NCBI RefSeq assembly: GCF_900236475.1
Contig: NZ_LT963352.1
Coordinates: 7,969,001-8,033,000 of the forward strand
Direction: 5' to 3'
Source: Streptomyces chartreusis NRRL 3882
GTDB lineage: Bacteria; Actinomycetota; Actinomycetes; Streptomycetales; Streptomycetaceae
Length of the DNA: 64,000 nucleotides
Position numbers and translations under genes: made by a program. Shown piece after piece: positions 27,848 to 37,336 of the stretch. Numbering within the stretch: position 1 is the first letter of the stretch; each line of letters starts with the position of its first letter. The notes below the pieces were generated by a model that was not told where the DNA came from, did no database searches, and saw only the letters and a list, made by a program, of their open reading frames with translations.

Positions 27848-29902
27848 ATGGCAGCGACGGGGGCAGGAGACGACATGGGAGCGCACGGTTCGCACGGGGT
27901 GCGGGAGCCGCGGGCGGCCGCCGCACACGCCGGCGGACCGACGCTGACCGCCGAGATCAGGCGCGTCCTGGCCCGCGTCGACACCCATGCGGAGCGGGCC
28001 AGGGGCGGTGACGGTGGGGCGTCCGGGACGGCTTCGGTGCCGGCCGACGGCGATGCACGTGCTGCGGCCGGAGCCGCCCCGGTCGCCGCTGCCGGTCCCG
28101 GGACCGCCGCTCTCGACGCCCTCGTCACCTGCTTCGGACTCACCCCCTTCGAGCGGGACCTCGTCGTGCTCACCGCCGCCCAGGAACTCGACCCCACGAC
28201 CGCCGCCCGCTGCGCCGCCGCGAGTGCCGACCCCGAACGGGCCCACCCGACCTTCTCGCTCGCACTGGCCGCCCTGGCGGAACCCCACTGGAGCGCCCTC
28301 ACCCCGGTGTCGCCCTTGCGCCGCTGGCGGATCGTCGAACTGGAGGACGAGACCCGGCTGACGACCTCCCGGCTCCGGCTCGACGAGCGGATCCTGCACT
28401 TCCTGCTCGGCTCGCCCTACCTGGACACCCGGCTGCACGGCCAGGCGCGCCGCACCCCCGTACCGGACCGGCTGCCGCCGTCGTACGACGTGGCCGCGAG
28501 CCGGGTCGCGGCGGGCTGGGCGGACGGCGCCCGGCCCGACGCGCCGCTGCTCGTCGAGCTGGTCGGCGGCGACCTGCGCAGCCGCGCCGACATCGCCGCC
28601 GCGGGCGCCGCACGCGCCGGGCTCGGCCTGTACACCATGAGCGCCGAGGACATCTCCACCGACGCCGCCGAGCGCGACCGGTTCGCCCGGCTGTGGCAGC
28701 GCGAGGCGATCCTGCTGCCCGCCGCGCTGCTGGTGGAGGCCGGCGAGGTGGACCGGGACCAGCGGGCGGCGACCGAGGCGTTCCTGGCCGGGGCCGCCGT
28801 ACCCGTCGTCGTGTCGAGCGCCGACCCGCGCCGTACCGACCGTCCGCACGGCACCCGCGTGTCCGTGCCGCCCCTGGACGACGACGAGCAGTTCGACCTG
28901 TGGGCGGACGCCTTCCGGGACGTGGCCGACCTCGACGACGGCGAACTGCGGTCGCTCGTCGCGCAGTTCCGGCTGCCGCCGCACGTCGTGCGTTCCGCCG
29001 CCGCCACCGTACGGCGCGAACTGCCCCACGAGGACGAGCTGGACGCCGTGCAGCTCGCCTGGCGGGCCGGTCTGGACGAGGCCCGGATCGGCATGGACGA
29101 GCTGGGCCGCCGCATCGAGCCGCAGGCCGGCTGGGACGACCTGGTGCTGCACGAGCGGCAGACGAACGTCCTGCGGGAGATCGTCGCGCATGTGCGGCAG
29201 CGCGCCACCGTCCACCAGGACTGGGGCTTCGCGCGGACCCTGCGCCGCGGCCTCGGCGTCACCGCGCTGTTCGCGGGCGGCTCCGGCACGGGCAAGACGC
29301 TCGCCGCCGAGGTGATGGCGAAGGAGCTCGGCCTCGACCTGTTCGTCATCGACCTCTCCCAGGTCGTCAGCAAGTACATCGGCGAGACCGAGAAGAACCT
29401 CCGCCGTGTCTTCGACGCCGCCGAGGCGGGCGGTGCGCTGCTGCTGTTCGACGAGGCCGACGCCCTGTTCGGCAAGCGCAGCGAGGTCAAGGACAGTCAC
29501 GACCGGTACGCCAACCTGGAGGTCAGCTATCTGCTCATGCGGATGGAGGCCTACCGCGGGCTCGCCATCCTGACCACCAACATGAAGAAGGCCCTCGACA
29601 ACGCCTTCCTGCGACGCATCCGCTTCGTCGTCGACTTCCCCTTCCCGGCCGAGCACGAACGCGCCGAGATCTGGCGCCGCGTGCTGCCGCCGCAGGCTCC
29701 CGTCAAGGACCTCGACCCGCGGCTGCTCGCCCAGCTCACGGTGGCGGGCGGCTCGATCCGCAACATCGCCCTGTCCGGGGCGTTCCTGGCCGCCGAGGAG
29801 AGCGAGGCGCTGCAGATGCGGCACATGGCCGCGGCGGCCCGGACCGAGTACCTGAAGCTGGAGCGCTCCTTGACGCCGACGGAGGTTCGCGGATGGGTGT
29901 GA
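27848..29902 (+). CDS. cis15: AAA+ ATPase of the contractile injection system (Afp15/Pvc15-type)
   Basis: A 684-residue ATPase, conserved in eCIS clusters and thought to remodel or recycle tail components or to help load cargo. The N-terminal 450 residues contain helical domains (LDALVTCFGLTPFERDLVVL and DDEQFDLWADAF). The AAA+ core has Walker A GGSGTGKT near residue 476, Walker B LLLFDEAD near 531, a sensor segment ILTTNMKKALDNAFLRRIRF and arginine finger region. Start ATG 27848 lies shortly after GAGG. It overlaps the small next gene by ten bases. Confidence 0.94.
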   Translation: MAATGAGDDMGAHGSHGVREPRAAAAHAGGPTLTAEIRRVLARVDTHAERARGGDGGASGTASVPADGDARAAAGAAPVAAAGPGTAALDALVTCFGLTPFERDLVVLTAAQELDPTTAARCAAASADPERAHPTFSLALAALAEPHWSALTPVSPLRRWRIVELEDETRLTTSRLRLDERILHFLLGSPYLDTRLHGQARRTPVPDRLPPSYDVAASRVAAGWADGARPDAPLLVELVGGDLRSRADIAAAGAARAGLGLYTMSAEDISTDAAERDRFARLWQREAILLPAALLVEAGEVDRDQRAATEAFLAGAAVPVVVSSADPRRTDRPHGTRVSVPPLDDDEQFDLWADAFRDVADLDDGELRSLVAQFRLPPHVVRSAAATVRRELPHEDELDAVQLAWRAGLDEARIGMDELGRRIEPQAGWDDLVLHERQTNVLREIVAHVRQRATVHQDWGFARTLRRGLGVTALFAGGSGTGKTLAAEVMAKELGLDLFVIDLSQVVSKYIGETEKNLRRVFDAAEAGGALLLFDEADALFGKRSEVKDSHDRYANLEVSYLLMRMEAYRGLAILTTNMKKALDNAFLRRIRFVVDFPFPAEHERAEIWRRVLPPQAPVKDLDPRLLAQLTVAGGSIRNIALSGAFLAAEESEALQMRHMAAAARTEYLKLERSLTPTEVRGWV

Positions 29903-30228
29903 ACCGGGACGGCAGCAACCGGAGCGCGGGCACGGGCCTGGTCCCCGACGGGAACCACGCGCCGAGCGCGATCCGGGTGGACATCGGCGAACTCGTCCTC
30001 GACGGCTTCCGCGTGGACCCGGACCGGGTCTCCGCCGCGTTCGAGCGTGAACTCGACCGGCTGGTCCGCGAACACGGCGTACCGCTGGCGGCCGACGGCG
30101 CCCTGACCGTGGACACGCTGACCGGACTGCCGCCGCTGCCCGCCGGGCTCTCCTCCCGCCGGCTCGGCCAGGAACTGGCACGCGCCGTGCACGCCGGGCT
30201 CTCCGGCCGCGGGGAGGTGACGCGATGA
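29893..30228 (+). CDS. Small eCIS cluster protein of unknown function
   Basis: A 111-residue protein translated from ATG 29893, overlapping the ATPase stop by ten bases and the DUF4157 gene start by four. A patterned segment runs IRVDIGELVLDGFRVDPDRVSAAFERELDRLVREHG, followed by LTVDTLTGLPPLP and SSRRLGQELARAVHAGLSG. This looks like a short strand plus two helices. I do not know a named domain. Tight coupling on both sides implies it works with the ATPase or the DUF4157 protein, for example as an adaptor. Confidence 0.75.
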   Translation: MGVNRDGSNRSAGTGLVPDGNHAPSAIRVDIGELVLDGFRVDPDRVSAAFERELDRLVREHGVPLAADGALTVDTLTGLPPLPAGLSSRRLGQELARAVHAGLSGRGEVTR

Positions 30229-33200
30229 GCGCGTCACAGACCCAGGACTCCCGTTCCGGACAGTCCGCCGAGCAGCGCCGCCGCAAGCGACGGGAGAAGG
30301 CGGCCAAGGCCCGCGGCCCGGAGCCCAAGAACATCGTCAGCGGCGCCGGGCAGCCGCTGGACGCGGGCGTACGGCGGGACCTGGAGGAGCAGCTCGGGCA
30401 CGACCTGAGCCGCGTACGACTGCACACCGGGCCGGAGGCAGGGCGGCTGACGGAGCTGCTCGGCGCGGACGCGGTCGCGGTCGGCCAGGACGTCTTCTTC
30501 CGCGAGGGCGCCTACCGCCCCGGCACGACGGACGGCCAACGCCTGCTGGTCCACGAGTTGTTGCACACCGTGCAGAACCCGCACGGCCTGGGCGCGCTGC
30601 GGGCCGGGCGCGAGCCCGGCGCGGTCAGCCTGCCCCAGCAGGCGATCGAGCAGGAGGCCGAGTCCGTCGCGCAGGCTCTCGCGCGCCCGGAGGCCGCGGG
30701 GAACGGCCGGTCCGCCCCGGGCACCCCGGAGCTGGAGACGGGGCAGACCACGCCTGGCTGGCTGCGGTACGCCACCGTGGACGCGGACCGGAACCGGCTG
30801 GAGCAGATCGATCCGGCGACCATGCTGGACCGCCTGGCGAACTCGGTCGTACGGTCGCTGCGCGCCGACCCGGAAGACCTCTCGAAGCGTACGCGGCAGC
30901 AACTGGGCCGGCTCCCCGAGGAGTTGCTCGACCGGGTCCTGGAGCGCCTGGAGGACAGGCTGCTCGGCTCGGAGCAGGACAAGGTGCTGGACCTCGTCGA
31001 GGAGATCGAGGCCGACGCGGCGCTCGGCGGTGACGCGGAGCGTCCGCCGCTCGACGCCCCGGCCGTCGAGCCCGACGCGGCGGAGGAGTTGCGGCAGGAG
31101 CGGGAGAGCGAGCAGCGCTCCGTCGAGGAGGAACAGGCTCGCCAAGAGCGGCCGGCCCTGGCGCCGGGACCGGAGAAGGACCGTGCCGAGGGGGAGAACG
31201 CCCCGGGCAGCACCCCGCGCAACGGCGGGACAGCGGAGAGCGGAAGCACACCGCAGGGCGGGGGAGCGCCCCGGGGGTGGCAGGAGCCTGGGGCGGCCGC
31301 GGGCCACGAGCGTGCGCCGGCCGCGTCGCAGGGGCAGCCGGGGGCGGCCGGGGGACCGGGTGCTGCCACGAGCGAGCCGGCCGGTGCCTCTGCCGGGGGC
31401 GCCGGGCAGGCGCGGGAGCAGAAGTCCGAGGGCTCCGGCGCGGGCGCCCGGGAGGACAAGCAGGACGGCGGCGGGAACAAGCAGGGCGGCCAGGACAAGC
31501 AGGACGGCGGCGGGAACAAGCACGGCGGCCAGGACAAGCAGGACGGCGGCGGGAACAAGCACGGCGGCCAGGACAAGCAGGGCGCAAAGGACAAGGAGGA
31601 GGCCAGCCGGCAGGGCGCTGCCGCCGCGAACAAGGAGGAGTCCGCGGCCGAGAACCGCCCCGGAGCGGCCGAGCAGCCCACCGCGGGTCACAAGGTGCAG
31701 CAGGAGGACCAGGGCGGCAAGGAGAAGCCCGGGGGTCCGGCCACGGCGGCGGGAAGGGACACCGGGCTGCCCGGCAGGACGAGCAGGCTCGACGGCGTAC
31801 GCAACCAGGATCTCGAAGGGCCCGAGGAGACCGCCGAGGACGACCCGTTCGGCTCGGGCAGCGAGTCGGAGGTGGACGTCGGCGGCGCCGAGAAGAGCGC
31901 CTGGGACGTCAAGCTGCAGCCGGATGACTTCCTGCCGGAGCAGGACCCGGACGTGTCCGGAGTGCCGACCGCGGACAAGCTCGACCCGTCCTCGTCCGGC
32001 GGGCAGTCCGCACCGTCGTTCCCCGCTCCCCCCGTGACCAGGGCCGACAAGGTGCAGGCCGAACGTGACGCGGAGGACGCCGAGGACGGGGCGGCCGGGC
32101 TCGAGCCCGAGGGGACCGATGCCGAGGCGCCCGCGGAGCCCGACCCGTCGGTGGAGACCGAGGGCGGCCCGGGGGACGGCCTCCTCGGCGGCCTGGAGGC
32201 GGAGCGGGACGGGGAGTCCCGGACCGGGCCCGGCGCACCGTCGAAGGACCCGAAGAGCGGAGACGACCCTAAGGCCGGGCCCGTCGCCGCGCAGAAGACG
32301 GTGCAGGAGGCCCCCGGGAACTCCGAGGGTGGCGGTGCTGAGAAGGAGGCAGCCGCCAAGGAGGCGGAGAACACCCCGGCCGCGGGCGACAAGGACCAGG
32401 GCGCGCAGGAGAAGCAGTCCCAGAAGGCGGCGGGCGGTACGGCGGCGGCGCCGGGGACCGCGGGCGAGGGCGAGCAGAAACAGCCGGGCGCCGCGTCCAA
32501 GGGCAGCGCCACCACCGGCCAGGCGCAGGCGGGCGCCGCCGGATCGGCGGGCGGCGAGGAGCAGGCGGCGGACGCCAAGTCGCCGTCCCCCGCACGCGGT
32601 ACGCACGTCCCGGGCGGTTCCGGCGCCGACACCCCGGGCGGCGCGAGCAAGGAGGCGGCCGACGGGACGCAGAGCGGGTCGTCCGACGCGGGGCCGACGA
32701 GGAGCGAGGACGCGGCACCGGCGGCGTCGTCCGCGAAGGCAGCGGAGGCCCCCGCCCCCGCCCCTGCCGCACCTGTTTCGGCGCCGGCGCCGAAACAGGC
32801 CCCCGGCGAAGCCCCCAAGGACGCTCCGAAGGCCTCGAAGGAGGCGCCGGCGCCCGAGGCCGCGCCCGCGCCCAGGGCACCGCGCGGCGGAGGTGGTGGC
32901 GGTGCTGCCGGGGTTGGTGGCGGCAAGGGGTCCGCGTCCGGCAAGGGCAGGAAGAAGGACTCGGCACCGGCGCCGAACCTCTCCCAGGTCTCCCCGGAGG
33001 CCGGTCTGTCCACGGCGTCGAAGCTCAAGCCGCACACGGCACTTCAGGCGATGGGCGGCGTCGGTGGCGCGGTGGACCGCACGGTCGGCGACGAGCATCA
33101 GCAGCTCGCCGCGGCGCCGCCGACGATGCAGCGCCCGGCGGGCGCGCCGCAGACCCTGGAGGGCAAGCCGAAGGCCGACGCACCGGCGCGGTACTCACAG

Positions 33201-36200
33201 GACCCGGCGCGGAAGTCCGAGGCACCCAAGGACGAGAAGGCCGAGGTCACGGGCGAGAAGAAGCCCGAGGGCCAGATCGAGGCGGAGAAGGCCGAGGAGC
33301 CCGGCGGCTGGGACACCTTCAAGATGGCGCTGGGCTTCGTCGGCGCCAAGATCGTCAACGGGGTCACGAGCTTCTTCGGCGCCGACGAACCGGTGGTGGA
33401 TCCGCAGGAGCTGGCCGCCAAGTTCGCCGGGCTGCCGACCAAGGACGAAGCCCTGAAGCAGGCCCAGGCCGGCAACGCGCCGGGCGTGGGGATGCAGGGC
33501 GCCGCCGAGCAGACGGCCGGCGAGCAGGGCGCCGCGGTCGACAGCAAGGGCCGGGAGACCGTCGCGACGGGCAAGGACGACGCCGCCCGCCCGATGGGGG
33601 AGAACCAGGTCTACCCCAACGCTCCCGAGGAGCAGTTGAAGGGGAAGGTCCCGGGGCAGCAGGGCGGCAAGGGCGGTGTGCCCGGGGGCGAGGGCGCGGG
33701 CACCGGCGCCGTGCCGGCCGAGGCGGCGTCCGAGGTGGCGGAGCACGACCGCGGCCCGGAGTTCCAACGGGCTTTCACCCACGGCCAGAAGGGCATGTCC
33801 GAGGGCCGCCAGGTCAAGGACAGGGACTTCCGCGACTCGCAGCAGAAGCACAAGCAGCAGGTCGACAGCGAGGTCGGCAAGAACACCGACGCCCAGGCGA
33901 GCGAGCGCGGGAAGACCCTCGACGAGGTCACCTCGCAGCGCGCCGACTGGCGCACCGAGCAGGACGAGGAGCTCAAGAAGCTCGGTACGAAGAAGACCGA
34001 GAAGCACGAGAAGGTACGCAAGGACGTCAAGGAGCGGGAGAAGAAGACCGACGACGACGTCGAGCAGGAGAAGAAGGACAGCGACAAGAAGATCCAGGAC
34101 AAGGCCACCACGGCGGAGTCGGACGCGAAGAACAAGACCGACACGGCCGCCAAGGAGTCCGGCAACTGGGTCACGAAGGCCTTCGAATGGCTCAAAGAGA
34201 AGGTCATCGAGATCAAGAACGCGATCGTCCGGATCATCCGGGCGGCGCGTGACGCGGTCGTCGGCTTCATCAAGAACTTCAAGGAGAACGCCGAACGCTG
34301 GATCAACGAGGCCCGCGCGTTCATCGTCGACACGGTCAAGAACCTGATCAACGATCTGATCGAGTTCGCCAAGGCGATGGTCCGGGCCGTCATCGAACTG
34401 GCCAACCGCGTCAGGAAGTTCATCACCGACCTCATCGCGGCGGCGATCGCGTTCGTCACGAAGCTCGCGGCACAGCTGAAGCAGATCGTCTCCGACCTGC
34501 TGAACGCCATCGCGAAACTGCTGAGCGACATCCTGAACGTCCTCAAGAAGATGCTCATGGACGTCGTCAGGGCGGTCGTGGACGCCGTCAAGACGGTGCT
34601 CGACTACGCCTCGAAACTCCTGGCGGGGCTAGGCGAGTTCATGATGATCGCCGTCGACTTCCTCTCCGACCCGGGCGGCTGGCTGGGCGGCGCGAGGAAC
34701 TCCGCCGTGGACGGTGCGAAGAACCACCTGTTCCGTGAGGTCCAGGCGGCGGTGAAGTCATGGTTCCAGTCCAAGATCGAAGAGATCATCGGCATCCCGA
34801 GGGCGATCCTCGACAAGCTGATCAAGGGTGGCTACACCCTGGAGAAGATCGTGAAGGAGACGTGGGACGCCATCGTCCCGCAGCTCCCCTTCATCATCGG
34901 CGAGATCGTCATCACCAAAGTCGTCGCCAAGCTGATCCCCGGCGCCGGCTGGGTCATGGCGGTCATCGACGCGATCCGCACGGCCATCGGTGCCCTGGGC
35001 GAGATCCTGCGCGCGATGGGCGCGGTCCTCGACTGGCTGAAGGCGGTCCGCCAGGGCGGCGCGGGCGTCCTCTTCGCCAAGGCGGTCGCGGCGGGCATCG
35101 TCGCCCTCCTCGAACTGGCCTACGAGGCGCTCCTGAGCGGCATCGGCAAGTACGTCGCGAAGGTCGGCCGCCGCCTGAAGGGTGTGGCGGCGAAGCTCGG
35201 CAAGCCGGACAGGGGCGGCGACAAGCCGAAGCCCGCCCGGGGCGACGACCCGAAGCCGGCCGACACGAAGCCGGCCCGGCCCGCTTCCACCGACACCTTG
35301 CCCAAGCCGGGCAAGGCCACGGGCCCCGGCACGAAGCCGAACGCGAAGCCGGAGCCGAAGGCCGATCCGAACAGGCCGACGAGGCAGGCGCCGGGCAGGA
35401 ACAGGGGCCCCGGCAAGGACCAGGACACGACTGCGGGCAAGCCCAAGGACGACATTACCGGCGGTGACAAGAGGCCCACGGGCAAGGACGGGCCGGGCCG
35501 GCCCGCAACGGACAAGGACGCCCCGGGCAAGCCGGACACTCGCCCGACTCCGGCCCCGAAGCCGAAGCCGAAGCCCGAACCCAAGCCGAAGCCGAAGCCC
35601 GAGCCGGACGCGAAGCCGAAGCCCAAGGACGACGCCTCGGGCAAGCCCAGGGACGACAAGGACACGACCAGGCCGAAGGACGACGGCAAGACTCCCCCCA
35701 AGGACCAGGACCCGGCCAAGCCCACGTCGGACGAGCCCAAGTCGGACGAGCCCAAGCACAAGGGCGCCGACCGGGACCCGAAGAAGCCCGCGTCCAAGGG
35801 TGAGAAGGACGGCGGCAGGAAGCCGAAGCCCGAGGACCGGGACAAGGGGCCGAAGAAGCCGACGGACGGCAAGCCCAAGGAAAAGGGTCCGGCTGAGGAG
35901 AAGCAGAAAAAGAAGGACGAGCGCAAGAAGGAAGAGGACTCGAAAGAGTCCAAGGACGCCCGACTCGAGAAGATCGTCGCACGCCTTCGCCCCAAGCTCA
36001 CCGGTGTCACTCAACGCGGTATCGGGAACCTGCCTCTGCGGGCACTGCTCAAGACGTTGCGCTCCTGGTACCGGCTCACCGCTCTCCAGCAGCAGAAGAC
36101 CGGCGAGCAGGAGAAGATCACCGCTGTCCTGAACCCGCAGAAGGATGCGCGTGACCACCTCGAGCACGCTCGCAACATCATCGAGGGCAATGAGCCTGAT

Positions 36201-37313
36201 TTCGCTCGAGCCATCGGTAGCCAGGCCAACAGGGTTGCCACCGACCCACGTGTCGCCGGACTGGCGGCCGCCGTCAACGCGGCCCAGGCCCAAGGGCAGA
36301 GCGCGCGGGATGCAGCGCGCAAGGCCGCACGTGAGCAAGGGGAACGGGACGGCCTTTCGGACAAGCAGATCAAGGATCGGGAGCGCCAGGCAGCTGCCAC
36401 CGTCCCGCCGCGCCCGGCAGCCGCACCCATCGTCGAATCCGTGGCCATGCGGACGGGTGCTCGCCCCATTGGCTACGAGACCATCGACATGGCGGCGCGT
36501 TCCCACATGGCCGCCATCGTCGGGGAGCTGCACAGAGGAGCTCGCGGGAAGTCGAATCCGGCCAACACCCAGGTGCAGACAGGTCTGGGCAGTGGCCACT
36601 ACCACCAGAAGCCTGCAAAGGCCGGGGGTACGCCGCGGGATGCCATTCCGCAAAAACTGCAGAAGCTTGAGGACGCCATCGTCCGGGACATGCAGGGCAC
36701 CACGCTCAGCAGCACCCAGAAACACGCCACGGCAAGGGAACGGATACAGAAGGCATATTTCGAGATCCTGCAAGGCCGCATACCTTCGGACAAGTTCTTC
36801 CGTCAAGACCCCGAGGCTGTAAAGACCATCGCGGGCGCTGCGCGACTCATGGGCGTCGTGGAAGGTGGGCGACACATAACGGCGTCCCTCACCGGCATAA
36901 TGGCGTGGAAGGCCTCCACGATTCCGGACGTAACCTGGGAGAACGTCGTAAACGACATGAACTACATGGCGCCCAAGGATGCCCCGAAATCGGCCGACTA
37001 CATGTATGACCCTGAGCAGCTCGCCAGGGACCACTCGAAGAAGACGGAACCCGGACTGACGAGTCATGGCCGAAAGATAAACACCGCAACTCCGAAGATG
37101 CAGGCCAGGATGACCAGTCTGCTCATCCACAGCTTTGCCCAGTACAAGGCCGAAAACATTTACCTGGGTAAGCAGCAGCTCATCGACGAGTTCCCGGACT
37201 GGGTCCTGAAGAATTCCGTGCCGTATCTTTCACCCGAAGGCGGCCTCAAGGCTTCCAGCGCCCCAGGGCCCGGCTGGGTGCAGACGGGTGACGGTCTGTG
37301 GGTCCCGCAGTGA
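30225..37313 (+). CDS. Giant DUF4157 (eCIS core) protein, candidate tape measure/effector with variable C-terminal domain
   Basis: A 2362-residue protein. Residues 36-120 are the DUF4157 eCIS core domain with an HELLH motif (110-114). A second ordered block spans about 175-265. Residues 270-1025 are disordered, Gly/Glu/Ala/Lys-rich, with a 13-residue tandem repeat at 411-449. A coiled coil (about 1166-1312) leads to a long amphipathic-hydrophobic helical stretch (1314-1660), as expected of a tape measure or membrane-active segment. A Lys/Pro linker (1663-1911) follows, then a block with WYRLT and ITAVLNP (1912-1968) and a distinct C-terminal domain (about 1970-2362) containing GSGHYHQ. Base composition falls in that last part. 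No separate tape-measure gene exists in the cluster. The call as tape measure plus cargo is inference. Confidence 0.88.
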   Translation: MSASQTQDSRSGQSAEQRRRKRREKAAKARGPEPKNIVSGAGQPLDAGVRRDLEEQLGHDLSRVRLHTGPEAGRLTELLGADAVAVGQDVFFREGAYRPGTTDGQRLLVHELLHTVQNPHGLGALRAGREPGAVSLPQQAIEQEAESVAQALARPEAAGNGRSAPGTPELETGQTTPGWLRYATVDADRNRLEQIDPATMLDRLANSVVRSLRADPEDLSKRTRQQLGRLPEELLDRVLERLEDRLLGSEQDKVLDLVEEIEADAALGGDAERPPLDAPAVEPDAAEELRQERESEQRSVEEEQARQERPALAPGPEKDRAEGENAPGSTPRNGGTAESGSTPQGGGAPRGWQEPGAAAGHERAPAASQGQPGAAGGPGAATSEPAGASAGGAGQAREQKSEGSGAGAREDKQDGGGNKQGGQDKQDGGGNKHGGQDKQDGGGNKHGGQDKQGAKDKEEASRQGAAAANKEESAAENRPGAAEQPTAGHKVQQEDQGGKEKPGGPATAAGRDTGLPGRTSRLDGVRNQDLEGPEETAEDDPFGSGSESEVDVGGAEKSAWDVKLQPDDFLPEQDPDVSGVPTADKLDPSSSGGQSAPSFPAPPVTRADKVQAERDAEDAEDGAAGLEPEGTDAEAPAEPDPSVETEGGPGDGLLGGLEAERDGESRTGPGAPSKDPKSGDDPKAGPVAAQKTVQEAPGNSEGGGAEKEAAAKEAENTPAAGDKDQGAQEKQSQKAAGGTAAAPGTAGEGEQKQPGAASKGSATTGQAQAGAAGSAGGEEQAADAKSPSPARGTHVPGGSGADTPGGASKEAADGTQSGSSDAGPTRSEDAAPAASSAKAAEAPAPAPAAPVSAPAPKQAPGEAPKDAPKASKEAPAPEAAPAPRAPRGGGGGGAAGVGGGKGSASGKGRKKDSAPAPNLSQVSPEAGLSTASKLKPHTALQAMGGVGGAVDRTVGDEHQQLAAAPPTMQRPAGAPQTLEGKPKADAPARYSQDPARKSEAPKDEKAEVTGEKKPEGQIEAEKAEEPGGWDTFKMALGFVGAKIVNGVTSFFGADEPVVDPQELAAKFAGLPTKDEALKQAQAGNAPGVGMQGAAEQTAGEQGAAVDSKGRETVATGKDDAARPMGENQVYPNAPEEQLKGKVPGQQGGKGGVPGGEGAGTGAVPAEAASEVAEHDRGPEFQRAFTHGQKGMSEGRQVKDRDFRDSQQKHKQQVDSEVGKNTDAQASERGKTLDEVTSQRADWRTEQDEELKKLGTKKTEKHEKVRKDVKEREKKTDDDVEQEKKDSDKKIQDKATTAESDAKNKTDTAAKESGNWVTKAFEWLKEKVIEIKNAIVRIIRAARDAVVGFIKNFKENAERWINEARAFIVDTVKNLINDLIEFAKAMVRAVIELANRVRKFITDLIAAAIAFVTKLAAQLKQIVSDLLNAIAKLLSDILNVLKKMLMDVVRAVVDAVKTVLDYASKLLAGLGEFMMIAVDFLSDPGGWLGGARNSAVDGAKNHLFREVQAAVKSWFQSKIEEIIGIPRAILDKLIKGGYTLEKIVKETWDAIVPQLPFIIGEIVITKVVAKLIPGAGWVMAVIDAIRTAIGALGEILRAMGAVLDWLKAVRQGGAGVLFAKAVAAGIVALLELAYEALLSGIGKYVAKVGRRLKGVAAKLGKPDRGGDKPKPARGDDPKPADTKPARPASTDTLPKPGKATGPGTKPNAKPEPKADPNRPTRQAPGRNRGPGKDQDTTAGKPKDDITGGDKRPTGKDGPGRPATDKDAPGKPDTRPTPAPKPKPKPEPKPKPKPEPDAKPKPKDDASGKPRDDKDTTRPKDDGKTPPKDQDPAKPTSDEPKSDEPKHKGADRDPKKPASKGEKDGGRKPKPEDRDKGPKKPTDGKPKEKGPAEEKQKKKDERKKEEDSKESKDARLEKIVARLRPKLTGVTQRGIGNLPLRALLKTLRSWYRLTALQQQKTGEQEKITAVLNPQKDARDHLEHARNIIEGNEPDFARAIGSQANRVATDPRVAGLAAAVNAAQAQGQSARDAARKAAREQGERDGLSDKQIKDRERQAAATVPPRPAAAPIVESVAMRTGARPIGYETIDMAARSHMAAIVGELHRGARGKSNPANTQVQTGLGSGHYHQKPAKAGGTPRDAIPQKLQKLEDAIVRDMQGTTLSSTQKHATARERIQKAYFEILQGRIPSDKFFRQDPEAVKTIAGAARLMGVVEGGRHITASLTGIMAWKASTIPDVTWENVVNDMNYMAPKDAPKSADYMYDPEQLARDHSKKTEPGLTSHGRKINTATPKMQARMTSLLIHSFAQYKAENIYLGKQQLIDEFPDWVLKNSVPYLSPEGGLKASSAPGPGWVQTGDGLWVPQ
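31455..31571 (+). repeat. In-gene tandem repeat, three 39-base units
   Basis: Three successive 39-base units (31455-31493, 31494-31532, 31533-31571) plus a truncated fourth encode DKQDGGGNKHGGQ. The first unit has Gln in place of His. The unit length is a multiple of three, so copy number can change without a frameshift. Confidence 0.9.
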
Positions 37314-37336
37314 TCTCGAACCAAGGAAGACAGGAA

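Noticed and set aside
30552..30569. HELLH in the DUF4157 domain as an active zinc protease
   Set aside because: The HExxH-like motif is a family signature of DUF4157; I see no third metal ligand or protease domain, so activity cannot be claimed.
31455..31610. CRISPR-like regular repeats
   Set aside because: The units are directly adjacent with no spacers and encode an in-frame peptide repeat within a large gene.
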